The notes under the pieces were generated by a model that did no database searches, had not been told where the DNA came from, and saw only the letters and a list, made by a program, of their open reading frames with translations. From contig DUBE01000066.1 in assembly GCA_012960475.1 (NCBI GenBank), positions 83,683-147,682 on the forward strand: a DNA stretch of 64,000 nt, given 5' to 3'. This stretch comes from Planctomycetota bacterium (GTDB taxonomy: Bacteria > Planctomycetota > UBA1135 > GCA-002686595). A program made the translations under genes and the position numbers. Below are positions 28,252 to 36,783 of the stretch, one piece after another (position 1 is the stretch's first letter; each line of letters begins with the position of its first letter).

Positions 28252-29147
28252 AGACCCTGCGCGATTGGCTTTCCCTGATGAAATTCAGCCACTCGGTCTT
28301 CGCTCTGCCCTTCGCGCTGCAAGGAGCCTGGTTGGCGGCGGGAGGGCGACCCGAGTGGCGTACCTTGGGGTTGGTTGTGGTCTGTGCGGTTGCTGCGCGT
28401 AGTGCCGCCATGGCCTTCAATCGGCTGGTGGACAGGCGTCTTGACGCGGCCAACCCGCGCACCAAGAATCGCGAGCTACCCCGGGGGGCACTGTCTGTTG
28501 CTTCTGTGGTAGCGCTGACGGTCTTGTCCAGCGGCGTTTTTGTACTGGGTGCTTTCCTGTTGGGTCCTCTCCCCACCAAGTTGTGTCTGCCTGTGCTGGT
28601 TGTGTTGCTGGGCTACAGTCTGGTCAAGCGGGTCAGCTGGGCTGCCCATCTGGTCTTGGGCTTGTCCTTGGGGTTGGCGCCCCTTGGTGCTTGGATTGCA
28701 GTGCGCGGCACCTTTGATGGAGACCTCTTGCCGGTCCTCTTGTTGGCGGGGGCGGTGATTGCCTGGGTCAGTGGTTTTGATCTGATCTACGCCTGCCAGG
28801 ATGCGGGGCACGATCGCAAGGTCGGGCTGCACTCGATCCCTGCTCGCTTTGGTGAGGCCCGGGCGCTCGTGGTTTCGCGCAGCTTGCATGCAATCGCTCT
28901 GGCCTGTCTGGCAGGAATGGCCTGGCGGGCGGAACTCGGGCTGATTTACTGGGCGGCGATTTTGATCACCGCGGGACTGTTGATCTACGAACAGAGCCTG
29001 GTAAGAGCGGATGATCTGTCGCAGGTCAATCTTGCGTTCTTCACCCTCAACGGATGGGTGGGGGTTGCGCTCTTCATCGGGTTGGTCCTGGACATGGGCC
29101 TTTTGGGAACTCAAGTTGGTCCGGTTGGTGCGGGAGGGCTCGGCTGA
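28248..29147 (+). CDS. ubiA: UbiA-family prenyltransferase (4-hydroxybenzoate/MqnP type)
   Basis: This inner-membrane enzyme attaches an isoprenoid chain to an aromatic acid. The 299-residue protein has about eight hydrophobic segments and both Asp-rich magnesium-diphosphate motifs: NRLVDRRLDAANPRT and DLIYACQDAGHDR. The early KFSHSVFALPFAL is typical of the 4-hydroxybenzoate and futalosine (MqnP) branches. Substrate choice between 4-hydroxybenzoate and a 6-naphthoate cannot be settled here. It starts inside the ubiX stop (ATGA) and its own stop overlaps holA (TGATG). Confidence 0.9.
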   Translation: MKTLRDWLSLMKFSHSVFALPFALQGAWLAAGGRPEWRTLGLVVVCAVAARSAAMAFNRLVDRRLDAANPRTKNRELPRGALSVASVVALTVLSSGVFVLGAFLLGPLPTKLCLPVLVVLLGYSLVKRVSWAAHLVLGLSLGLAPLGAWIAVRGTFDGDLLPVLLLAGAVIAWVSGFDLIYACQDAGHDRKVGLHSIPARFGEARALVVSRSLHAIALACLAGMAWRAELGLIYWAAILITAGLLIYEQSLVRADDLSQVNLAFFTLNGWVGVALFIGLVLDMGLLGTQVGPVGAGGLG

Positions 29148-30268
29148 TGGCTGCCAAACGCGGCAAGGATCTGGCTCCGGACCAGGAACTCAAGCGTCTG
29201 GAAGGGGTGTTGGCCGAGGGTTTGCCCCGGGCACTCTTCGTGCGGGGGGACGAGGCCTGGTATCGGCAGCAGGCGGCGGATCTGGTGGTCGTCGCGGGCA
29301 AGCAAGCGGGATTGGAGATCTGTCGCCACGATACGGCGGATCCTGAGTTCAAGCTGTTGCGCCTGTTGGACGACCTGGCCGGGGGAGCGCTCTTCGCAGG
29401 TGGTCGCTGTGTATTGGTACGCGGGGCAAATGACCTCTTGCGCAAGGGATCGAGGGTACACGCTCCGGGCCTGGGAAAGGCGCTTCTGGCGCGCATGGCC
29501 CAGGGAGGCGAAGGCTGCGTGCTGCTGGAGGGCAAGGGTCTGCGCGCGGACAACAAGGTGCTCAAGGATGCAAAGACCCAGGGTGCGGAGCTGTTCAGCT
29601 TCCGGCGTTTGTGGGATAGTCCCCCTCCCTGGAATCCGGATCCCCGAGAAGCAGAGTTGGTTCAATGGTTGGTGCGTCACTCACGAGCCCGAGGTATTCC
29701 TCTCGCGCCCGATCAAGCTGTGTATCTGGTGGCAGCAACGGGCAATGACCTTGCTGCCTTGGACGGACAGTTGGAACGGGCCGCGTCCAGCGGGGGAGAA
29801 CTTGAGCAGGCGGTGGTTTGGGATCCTGGGGGAACTCCCTGGGCTCTGGCAGACCTGTTGGTGGACGGCCAGGTGCAGCGTGCCGTGGCGGGCTTGGAGT
29901 CTCTCTTCAACGGTGGTTTCACCGGCAACGATGGACGACGGGAGAGCACCCCTGAAGCCCTGGTGGCCATGCTCGGGCCGGCGGTTTCTGGCAAGGCCCG
30001 GGAAGCTCTGGCGCTGGCTCGCGGAGGACCGGACAGCCGCGTGGGGGGCAAGCCCCAGGGCGGTGCGAGGGCCAGGGAGGCCCTGGTAGCGAGGGCCAAG
30101 GGCCGCACTGCGGTCGAGTGGCAAGGCATGGTGGAGGACGCTGCGGATCTGGAACGGCGGGCGCGTAGTGGGCCCTCGGTGGGGGCTTCTGATTGGTGTG
30201 CCTTTGCCCTGCGTTGGCGTAGGCAGCCTGCGGGCGGGCGTCGAGGGGCCGGGTCCGGTGCTCGCTGA
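29147..30268 (+). CDS. holA: DNA polymerase III subunit delta
   Basis: HolA is the delta subunit of the clamp loader that opens the sliding clamp. The 373-residue protein has LFVRGDEAWYRQQAADLVV at its N terminus, GGALFAGGRCVLVRGAN, the later LAATG-type stretch YLVAATGNDLAALDGQLERA and a helical C-terminal domain. Sequence identity in this family is generally low, so the call rests on the overall layout. ATG 29147 shares one base with the ubiA stop. The end of the coding region has an Arg-rich tail (GGRRGAGSGAR). Confidence 0.8.
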   Translation: MAAKRGKDLAPDQELKRLEGVLAEGLPRALFVRGDEAWYRQQAADLVVVAGKQAGLEICRHDTADPEFKLLRLLDDLAGGALFAGGRCVLVRGANDLLRKGSRVHAPGLGKALLARMAQGGEGCVLLEGKGLRADNKVLKDAKTQGAELFSFRRLWDSPPPWNPDPREAELVQWLVRHSRARGIPLAPDQAVYLVAATGNDLAALDGQLERAASSGGELEQAVVWDPGGTPWALADLLVDGQVQRAVAGLESLFNGGFTGNDGRRESTPEALVAMLGPAVSGKAREALALARGGPDSRVGGKPQGGARAREALVARAKGRTAVEWQGMVEDAADLERRARSGPSVGASDWCAFALRWRRQPAGGRRGAGSGAR

Positions 30269-30271
30269 GTC

Positions 30272-30364
30272 GCACTGTGTAGCGCTCGGGAAGTACTGTT
30301 AGGGGTCTGAGCAGCACTGCATAGCAGTCGAGAAGCATCCTGCACCCGCCGCGGGCCCTATCAT
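30272..30364 (+). promoter_or_regulatory. two direct repeats and a -10 element before the PEP-hydrolase/Tm-1 pair
   Basis: Two 22-base copies at 30272-30293 and 30314-30335 agree at 17 of 22 positions (core GCACTG..TAGC..TCG.GAAG). They begin 42 bases apart, four helical turns, so they face the same side of the DNA. TATCAT at 30359-30364 (five of six to the -10 consensus) follows, but no -35 box is visible where one should be (30336-30341). This layout fits an activator-dependent promoter. Confidence 0.4.
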
Positions 30365-30432
30365 GCCTAGCCGCTTCCTGAACCCTTTGATCCAAGCAGA
30401 GATTCCCGCTCTCGTGCACCCCTGAATTCCCC

Positions 30433-31302
30433 ATGATCGTTCCCCGCACTTCCCGCACGGAAATCCTGGCCAAGCTGCAAGCAAAGGTCGAAGCTCGCCA
30501 ACCAATCATGATCGCCAGTGCAGGCAGCGGATTAGTAGCCAGCATCTTGGAGCGCGAGGGCATCGACTGCATCAATACCTTTTCCGGTGCCCGCCTGCGC
30601 GCAAACGGCATGGGCACCATGTCCATGCTCTGGCCCATTCTGGATTCCAACCGTCAGACCCTGGACTACACCCGGGAGGACATCATGCCCGCCATCAAGG
30701 GAGATGCCTTTATCTGTGCTTGCATCAATGCCAATGACCCCTTGAAGGACATGCGCATGGTGCTCAGCGATCTCAAAGCCATGGGGGTTGAAGCGGTTTC
30801 GAACATCGGACCATCGATTAGCTATGTTGACAAAGGCACCACGATCTACAGAGTGCTCAACAAGAGCGGCGTGACCTTTCAGAACGAGATCGACATGCTC
30901 AACCTGGCCCGGGAGATGGACATGGTCAGCGTGGGCCTCGCCTTCGACAAGGAGGATAGTCTGTTGATGGCTGAACAGTCCAAGCCGGACATCTTCTGCT
31001 TTCATGCGGGCACTACCAAGGGTGGCCTGACTGGTTATGACTCGGGGGAAGTCATTGCTGAGACCGCAGCCCGAACAGAGGAGGCCTACCAGGAGATTCG
31101 TGCCCTGAGCCCTTTGACCCTGCTGGTGGCTCACGGTGCAGCGCTTGAGAACCCCGAAGACGGCCAGTACATGCTGAACAATACTTCCGGTCATGGATTC
31201 TGGACCGGGTCCTCCACGGAACGCCTGCCCATCGAACGGGCCGTGTCCCAAGTGGCACGGGAATTCCGCAGCCTGTCCTTTGAAGGGAGAGCCTCTTCAT
31301 GA
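30433..31302 (+). CDS. phosphoenolpyruvate-hydrolase-like TIM-barrel protein
   Basis: The 289-residue protein resembles the TIM-barrel family named PEP hydrolase-like, often found next to or fused with Tm-1-like proteins. Motifs seen are QPIMIASAGSGLVA near the N terminus, DAFICACINANDP, NIGPSISYVDKGT, FCFHAGTTKGGLTGYDSG and the C-terminal LVAHGAALENPEDGQYML. The reaction of the family is not firmly established. The stop overlaps the next start (ATGA). The following Tm-1-like gene is its normal partner, here as a separate polypeptide. Confidence 0.85.
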   Translation: MIVPRTSRTEILAKLQAKVEARQPIMIASAGSGLVASILEREGIDCINTFSGARLRANGMGTMSMLWPILDSNRQTLDYTREDIMPAIKGDAFICACINANDPLKDMRMVLSDLKAMGVEAVSNIGPSISYVDKGTTIYRVLNKSGVTFQNEIDMLNLAREMDMVSVGLAFDKEDSLLMAEQSKPDIFCFHAGTTKGGLTGYDSGEVIAETAARTEEAYQEIRALSPLTLLVAHGAALENPEDGQYMLNNTSGHGFWTGSSTERLPIERAVSQVAREFRSLSFEGRASS

Positions 31303-32522
31303 AGAAGACCATTTGCGTCCTGGCAACCATGGACACCAAGGGAGCCGAGGCAGGTTTCCTGGCCGAGCGCATAGCCGCTGCGGGTTGCACGCCTTTGTTG
31401 CTGGACCTGGGCGTTGTGGGAGAGCCGGGCACAGAACCTGATATCTCCAGGGCCGAGGTGGCTTCGGCCGGGGGCCAGGAGCTGGTCGAGATACTCAAGA
31501 ACCCGACCCGCCAAGGGGCCGTGCCAATCATGATCGCGGGCGCAATCAAGATTTTGCTCGAACGTTTGGCCCGCGGCGAAGTGCAGGGAGTGGTTGGCCT
31601 AGGTGGAACCCAGGGCACGCCCACTTGCACCCAGATTATGCAGGCTTTGCCCTATGGTCTGCCCAAGGTGATGCTTTCCACGATTGCTTCGGGGGACACG
31701 GGTCCCTTGGTGGACATCAAAGACATCACCATGATGTTCTCCGTGGGAGACATCTTGGGCCTCAACTCGGTCACCCGTATGGTCTTAGGCAATGCAGCAG
31801 CGGCGGTTTGCGGCATGGCCCAACATGGGATTTCCCTCGAGTCCGCGGCGGGGAATAGGCCACTGATCGGCATGACCAACCTCGGGGTTTTGACCGCCGG
31901 AGCCATGCACGCCATCGATTGCTTTCATGGGGCTGGCTATGAGGTGATCGTGTTTCATGCGGTGGGTTCCGGTGGACGGGCCATGGAACAGTTGATGAAA
32001 GAGGGCGTGATTGGCGCAGTGTTTGACTATGCCCTGGGCGAGATTTCGGACGAATTGCACGGCGGCTTCCGTGCTGCGAACCCAGAGCGCTTGACCACAG
32101 CCGGAAAGCTTGGCCTGCCCCAAGTGATTTGTCCGGGGGGGACCGAACACATCGGTTTGATGGCCGAGAAGCCAGGCCTTGTGCCAGAAAAGTACAAGGA
32201 CAGCATTTCGACTTTCCACAATCCCATCGTTTTCGTGCCGCGCCTCAACCGTGAGGAATTCAGCGCCGTGGCCAGCGAAATCGCCAAGCGCCTGCAGCAC
32301 ACCAAGGGCAGGGCGATCATGATGCTACCCCTAGGCGGAACCAGTCGTTATGGGGTCGAGGGCGGTGAGCTCGAGGATGCGGCGGGGGACGAGGCGTTTT
32401 TCGCGACCCTCAAGGCCGAACTACCCAGCACCATCGAGGTGCAGGCCCTGGACACCCACGCGGAGGATCCGGCCTTCGTGGAGCAGGCTGTGCAGAACCT
32501 GATTGGCTTGATCGAGGCCTAG
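31299..32522 (+). CDS. Tm-1-like ATP-binding domain protein (UPF0261)
   Basis: Tm-1-like proteins are related to the tomato resistance protein Tm-1 and bind ATP; their bacterial role is unclear. The 407-residue length matches UPF0261. Motifs: ICVLATMDTKGAEAGFLAERI, then GVVGLGGTQGTPTCTQIM and LSTIASGDTGPLVD, then a second domain with GMTNLGVLTAGAM, VIVFHAVGSGGRAME and ICPGGTEHIGL. It is translationally coupled to the PEP-hydrolase-like gene. The stop is shared with the convergent ThuA-like gene through CTAG 32519-32522. Confidence 0.9.
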   Translation: MKKTICVLATMDTKGAEAGFLAERIAAAGCTPLLLDLGVVGEPGTEPDISRAEVASAGGQELVEILKNPTRQGAVPIMIAGAIKILLERLARGEVQGVVGLGGTQGTPTCTQIMQALPYGLPKVMLSTIASGDTGPLVDIKDITMMFSVGDILGLNSVTRMVLGNAAAAVCGMAQHGISLESAAGNRPLIGMTNLGVLTAGAMHAIDCFHGAGYEVIVFHAVGSGGRAMEQLMKEGVIGAVFDYALGEISDELHGGFRAANPERLTTAGKLGLPQVICPGGTEHIGLMAEKPGLVPEKYKDSISTFHNPIVFVPRLNREEFSAVASEIAKRLQHTKGRAIMMLPLGGTSRYGVEGGELEDAAGDEAFFATLKAELPSTIEVQALDTHAEDPAFVEQAVQNLIGLIEA

Positions 32523-33583
32523 TCTTTCTTGTCTGCGCTGGCTTCCGTGCCCGTTGCCTGTTTTGGCCAGGCGTGGTCCTGGGGGCGCACCCCACGGGTG
32601 GACTTGCCGAAGCCAAAGGGCGTGGGCTTGTAGTTGCCCACGATCTCCACTGAACTCTTGGCTGGGATCTGTGCCTGCATGTTCAGGCACCAGTAGCTGC
32701 CGTTGACGATGGCCCGGCGCAGGCCAGCGCTTTCAAGGTCCATGGAAGCTCCCATGGTTGTACAGACAATGCGTTGGGTGGTAGACCCTTCGAGCTTGCG
32801 CTCGCGGGTCCACAAGAGGGGGATGCGCGGGTTGTTCTTCTTGCCTTCCACCGCCGGAGCTTCAGGATTCATGCCTGCGCGCACGCTGCCTTCGAGCAGC
32901 ACCATGGCGTCCGACGGCAGGTCGCGGATGCCGTACACATCCGTCGGACCCCAGACATCCGTGACTCCCCTCAGGATGGCGTGTTTTTCCATACCGGCGG
33001 CAATCACGCCCCGGGTGCTCTCCTTGCCGTGGTGTCCGTGGTGGTTGACCCATGTTTCTCCCAGTACCTGGCGCCCGAAACCTCCTTGCCATTCAGAATT
33101 GCGCCAGGACCATTTGGCATAGGGACTACTGGAGTCGTCTTCATATCGAAAGGCGTGGGTTGCCGTGCGCAAACCGATCAGGGGTTTGCCCGCTTCCACG
33201 AACTTGACCAGATGAGCCATGTCTTCGTCCGGCAGGCGGCGGAAGCGAAGTAGCATGATCACCAGGTCCGCTCCATCGATCAGATGCATGCCGGGGATGT
33301 TCGAGCTGTTGTCCGGATCGATGATGCCTTCGTCGTTTTGGGAGAAGAGTACGGTGCACTCGAACCCGTGGCGCACGGCCAGGATGCGTGCCAGCTGGGG
33401 CAGGCCCTCCTCTGAGCGATACTCTTCGTCCCCGGACAGAAGCACAATTGTCTTGCCCTTGCCTGGGCCTTCGCCGCCAGCGTAGGTCACCCAGCGCGGG
33501 TCGTTGTGGGGGTAAGCGGCTGCGCCTGAGTTGAGCAGCAAGCAGAGGGGCAAGAGCGCGATCCAGCTAGGTTTCCGGTTCAT
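32519..33583 (-). CDS. exported ThuA-like protein
   Basis: ThuA-like domains adopt a class I glutamine-amidotransferase fold and often occur in exported proteins of Planctomycetota with a suspected role in sugar use. The 354-residue product has a signal peptide (LLPLCLLLNSGAAAYPH), then TIVLLSGDEEYRSEEGLPQLARIL, GADLVIMLLRFRRLPD and the GKPLIGLRTATHAF segment that corresponds to the nucleophile region; the amidotransferase Cys is not present. HHGHHGKEST and VWGPTDVYG follow. It is divergent from mutL (164 bases apart). Confidence 0.85.
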   Translation of the reverse strand: MNRKPSWIALLPLCLLLNSGAAAYPHNDPRWVTYAGGEGPGKGKTIVLLSGDEEYRSEEGLPQLARILAVRHGFECTVLFSQNDEGIIDPDNSSNIPGMHLIDGADLVIMLLRFRRLPDEDMAHLVKFVEAGKPLIGLRTATHAFRYEDDSSSPYAKWSWRNSEWQGGFGRQVLGETWVNHHGHHGKESTRGVIAAGMEKHAILRGVTDVWGPTDVYGIRDLPSDAMVLLEGSVRAGMNPEAPAVEGKKNNPRIPLLWTRERKLEGSTTQRIVCTTMGASMDLESAGLRRAIVNGSYWCLNMQAQIPAKSSVEIVGNYKPTPFGFGKSTRGVRPQDHAWPKQATGTEASADKKD

Positions 33584-33735
33584 AGTCGTTTCTCCCTTTG
33601 GGTGGGCTGCCCCTGCTTGGGTTCATGGGGGAGCCGAAGCAGCAGGATAGGGGATCTCTTCGTGCTGCGGGGAAACAAGTGGGGACAGCTTGTGCGCTCT
33701 TGAAAACCACCTGGGCGCTGACGGTTGATCCAGGC

Positions 33736-33741
33736 TAGGAT
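33736..33741 (+). promoter_or_regulatory. candidate -10 element of mutL
   Basis: TAGGAT lies six bases before the mutL ATG at 33748. No good -35 box is visible 16-18 bases upstream. If used, the mutL transcript would have almost no leader. Confidence 0.25.
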
Positions 33742-33747
33742 GAGTCC

Positions 33748-35592
33748 ATGGAGATCAGCCCCAGCGCCCCGCGAATTGCCCTTCTGCCTGCTGTGGTGCG
33801 CGATCAGATCGCCGCCGGAGAGGTGGTGGAGCGGCCCGCTTCGGTGGTCAAGGAACTGTTGGAGAATGCCCTCGATGCGGGGGCCACCCAGATCAGCGTG
33901 GATCTGGAGGAAGGCGGCACGCGTCTGATCCGGGTCACTGACGATGGCGCAGGAATGGGGCCTGAAGACCTGGCCCTGGCTTTCACATCCCATGCCACCA
34001 GCAAGCTACGCGATCCGTCAGACCTGGTGCACATCGCGTCGCTGGGTTTTCGAGGGGAGGCCCTGGCCTCGGTGGCTTCAGTTGCCCGTTGCCAGGTCAT
34101 CAGCCGCACGGCTGAATCGGAAACCGGTCACCGGCTCAGTTGCGAAGGTGGCCAGCAGGGAGAAGTGACCGAGGCCGGCGCGCCTCTGGGAACCACTCTC
34201 GAAGTGCGCGATCTGTTCTACAACGTGCCTGCTCGGCGGAGGTTCTTGAAGCGTCCATCCACCGAACTGGGGCACTGTCTGGCGGCGGTTCAACGGGCAG
34301 CTCTTGCACATGATGGTGTGGGCTTCGTGGTCAACAGCGATGGGCGTCGGGCCTATGATGTAGAGGCCAGCATGGATTTTTTGGCCCGCATTAGGCGTAC
34401 TTTTGGTGCTGAACTGATCGATCACCTGGAGGCGGTGAACGTCAACGACGGGGACCTGATCCTCAGTGGGTATCTAGGCTCACCGCGTATCTCCCGGCGT
34501 GATACCAGCCGCCAGATCTGGATGCTGAATGGCCGCTTCCTGCGAGATCGGGTCTTGAGCCGCGTACTCAAGGAAGCCTATCGCGGTGTGCTGGAAGAAG
34601 GCCGCCAGCCCGTGGCCTTCCTGCGACTCGCCATGAACCCCGCCGCGGTGGACGTGAATGTGCATCCGGCCAAGAGCGAAGTTCGGTTCCGGGACCAGCG
34701 TCGCTTGTTTGGCTTCCTGGTTTCTGCCCTCAAGGTAGCTGTGCATGAGACCGACATGGCGACTCCGGGTGAGTCCATGCTGGCGGGCCGTGCCCGGCGG
34801 CTTGTGCGGGAGGAGAACCCCCTGCAGGGCAAGCTGGCGGATCCCGGTGCGGGGCCGCAGCCCGAATCCGTGGTGCGTGAGCGCAGTGGACGCCCATTTG
34901 TGCCTGGGGATGACTTCATCAGCCCCGGGGCCGTGACACAGAGCCATCCGGCGAACCCTGCGTCGGCTCCCCTGCAGAGTTCTGATCCTGATTCTGATCC
35001 TTGGGCTCCTACGGACAACCTGCAGGGTCCCTACCTGCAGGTGGGCAAGACCTTTCTGCTGCGAGCCTTGCCCGATGGTTTTGAGATCATTGACCAGCAT
35101 GCTCTGCATGAGCGCTTGACCTATGAATTGCTGCTGCAAGAAGTGCGCGCGGGCAAGGTCGAGGTCCAGCGCCTGCTGGTGCCTGAAGTGGTGGAGGTCT
35201 CGCGCGCGGACCGCGTGTTGCTGGAGGAGCACCTGGAATCCCTGTCAAGCCTGGGAATCGAGTTAGCCTCCATGGGCGAGACCTCGATGATGGTCTCTGG
35301 CTTGCCTGCTCGACTGCGTCATCCGGACCCGGCCGGTCTTGTGGGGGACTTGATCGAAGTGATCGGACGTACTGGAGAGCCGCCCACTGCCAGCGATGTG
35401 CTCGAACAGGTCTTGCACAGTTGCGCCTGTCGCTCGTCGATCATGGCGGGCGATGTACTCAGCCAGGAAGAGATACAAGCACTGCTGGAGCGGGCGCGGG
35501 CGGCTGAGAACGATCAGACCTGCCCCCATGCGCGCCCCACTCGCGTGCGCTTTACCTTGAGCGATTTGGAACGCGCCTTCCATCGGCGCTAG
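33748..35592 (+). CDS. mutL: DNA mismatch repair protein MutL (endonuclease type)
   Basis: MutL links mismatch recognition by MutS to strand incision. The 614-residue protein has the N-terminal GHKL ATPase: LLPAVVRDQIAAGEVVERP, VKELLENALDAGA, DDGAGMG, HATSKL and GFRGEALASVASVA. Its C-terminal domain holds the endonuclease metal motif DQHA-LH-E-RLTY-E at about residues 449-460, plus ACRSSIMAGD and CPHARPT, so it should be a nicking MutL as in bacteria without MutH. A linker of about 100 residues (about 340-440) joins the domains. mutS is not in the window. Confidence 0.96.
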   Translation: MEISPSAPRIALLPAVVRDQIAAGEVVERPASVVKELLENALDAGATQISVDLEEGGTRLIRVTDDGAGMGPEDLALAFTSHATSKLRDPSDLVHIASLGFRGEALASVASVARCQVISRTAESETGHRLSCEGGQQGEVTEAGAPLGTTLEVRDLFYNVPARRRFLKRPSTELGHCLAAVQRAALAHDGVGFVVNSDGRRAYDVEASMDFLARIRRTFGAELIDHLEAVNVNDGDLILSGYLGSPRISRRDTSRQIWMLNGRFLRDRVLSRVLKEAYRGVLEEGRQPVAFLRLAMNPAAVDVNVHPAKSEVRFRDQRRLFGFLVSALKVAVHETDMATPGESMLAGRARRLVREENPLQGKLADPGAGPQPESVVRERSGRPFVPGDDFISPGAVTQSHPANPASAPLQSSDPDSDPWAPTDNLQGPYLQVGKTFLLRALPDGFEIIDQHALHERLTYELLLQEVRAGKVEVQRLLVPEVVEVSRADRVLLEEHLESLSSLGIELASMGETSMMVSGLPARLRHPDPAGLVGDLIEVIGRTGEPPTASDVLEQVLHSCACRSSIMAGDVLSQEEIQALLERARAAENDQTCPHARPTRVRFTLSDLERAFHRR

Positions 35593-35617
35593 GGGCGCGA
35601 GTTTCCGGGTAAGTACC

Positions 35618-36655
35618 TCAGCGCGGGCCTGGCCGGGCGAAATCGGCGGCGCTCAAGTTCACATCCATCTTTGTCTGGTCTAGGACCAGAAACAGATCGA
35701 CGCCCGGCAGCTCCTCAAAGGTAAGGCGCGTGGGCTTAGGGACCGGGAGCCCTGGATCTTCTGGTTTCTCGGTCGCGGGGCTGCGGTGTACCAGCAACTG
35801 TTTCGGCAAGAGGCGCTGGTCGATGCTGATCCAACTGAGGATCTCCACCAGGATCGGGGCAGTGGTCCGATGCGTTTTGGCGTCCAGGGGCTCCACCAGG
35901 GCAAAGCGCACCCGGCCGTCTTTGGGATCCAGGCCCAAGCGCACCTGGCGTAGGGTCGTGCGGGATCCTTTCGACGCCAGGAGATCAAAGTCGGGGGTCG
36001 TCAGCTGCAGCCAGTCCAGTTGTCTGGCTCGCTTGGCATGGCCGCTGCTTGGGAACTGGATCGGCAGGCCTTCGCCGATTTTCAATTCCTGTCCCTCGCC
36101 CTCCACCTGAGCCGTCTGCAGGCGTCCGAGCCGCAGGTTGCCGGGGGAGGCGAGGGTGGCGAAGTTGCGCGCCAGGGCGAGCCAGCGCTGGTGTTCGCGG
36201 CGGCTCTCCAGATTGGAGTGGTCGGACAGGTCGAGCAGTTCCTCCCCGTCCAGGAGCCAGTCGCCCTCGGGCCCGCGTACGGACTCCCGCCGGGACTTCG
36301 GGAAGATGCCGCGCACATAGCCGCGGCCCTCTTCCAAGTACAGGAATGTGGTGCGCAAATCGTTGCTGCCACTGCTGGCGGCGCGCACCCGGGCGTCGAA
36401 GGTGACCATGAAGGAGCGCAAGCGTGCAGGGGCCGTGTCTCCCGTCCAGGTGGAGGAAGAGAGCCTCTCAAAGCGTTGCCTTGCCAGGTCACTTGTCCCC
36501 GTTGGTATCTTCCCGCGCTCCAATTGCTGGCCCTCAGCTCCGAGGGGAGCCTCTTGGTTGTCATCGGTGATACGTGGCAGGACCGGGTCCTGGTCTCCGT
36601 CTTGTGGTCCAAGACCAGAGCAGAGAAGAGAGCACAGGAGCAGGGAACTCAGCAT
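35618..36655 (-). CDS. exported protein of unknown function
   Basis: The 345-residue product starts with a signal-peptide-like stretch (MLSSLLLCSLLCSGLG). The rest is soluble, with an Arg- and Glu-rich composition and recurring strands such as LRSFMVTFDARVRAAS, DLRTTFLYLEEGRGYVRGIF and VDLFLVLDQTKMDV; the latter pattern resembles outer-membrane lipoprotein carrier (LolA-like) folds but I would not name it. ATG 36655 is chosen over 36715 because it starts the signal peptide. A three-fold TTGTCTC repeat lies just upstream. Confidence 0.7.
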   Translation of the reverse strand: MLSSLLLCSLLCSGLGPQDGDQDPVLPRITDDNQEAPLGAEGQQLERGKIPTGTSDLARQRFERLSSSTWTGDTAPARLRSFMVTFDARVRAASSGSNDLRTTFLYLEEGRGYVRGIFPKSRRESVRGPEGDWLLDGEELLDLSDHSNLESRREHQRWLALARNFATLASPGNLRLGRLQTAQVEGEGQELKIGEGLPIQFPSSGHAKRARQLDWLQLTTPDFDLLASKGSRTTLRQVRLGLDPKDGRVRFALVEPLDAKTHRTTAPILVEILSWISIDQRLLPKQLLVHRSPATEKPEDPGLPVPKPTRLTFEELPGVDLFLVLDQTKMDVNLSAADFARPGPR

Positions 36656-36687
36656 GTGGGCAGCATACGCTCTTGGTGCTCGTTGGT

Positions 36688-36708
36688 TTGTCTCTTGTCT
36701 CTTGTCTC
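36688..36708. repeat. three tandem copies of TTGTCTC
   Basis: TTGTCTC is repeated three times without interruption 33 bases upstream of the ATG of the exported protein gene on the minus strand. The unit length (7) is not a multiple of three. The longer in-frame start at 36715 would read through it. Confidence 0.7.
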
Positions 36709-36783
36709 TGGGCATAGCCCCGACAGACCTTCGGCTAACACCCAGAGCCCCTGGCGGCGCAGCTCACGCTACCATGCCCTGTC

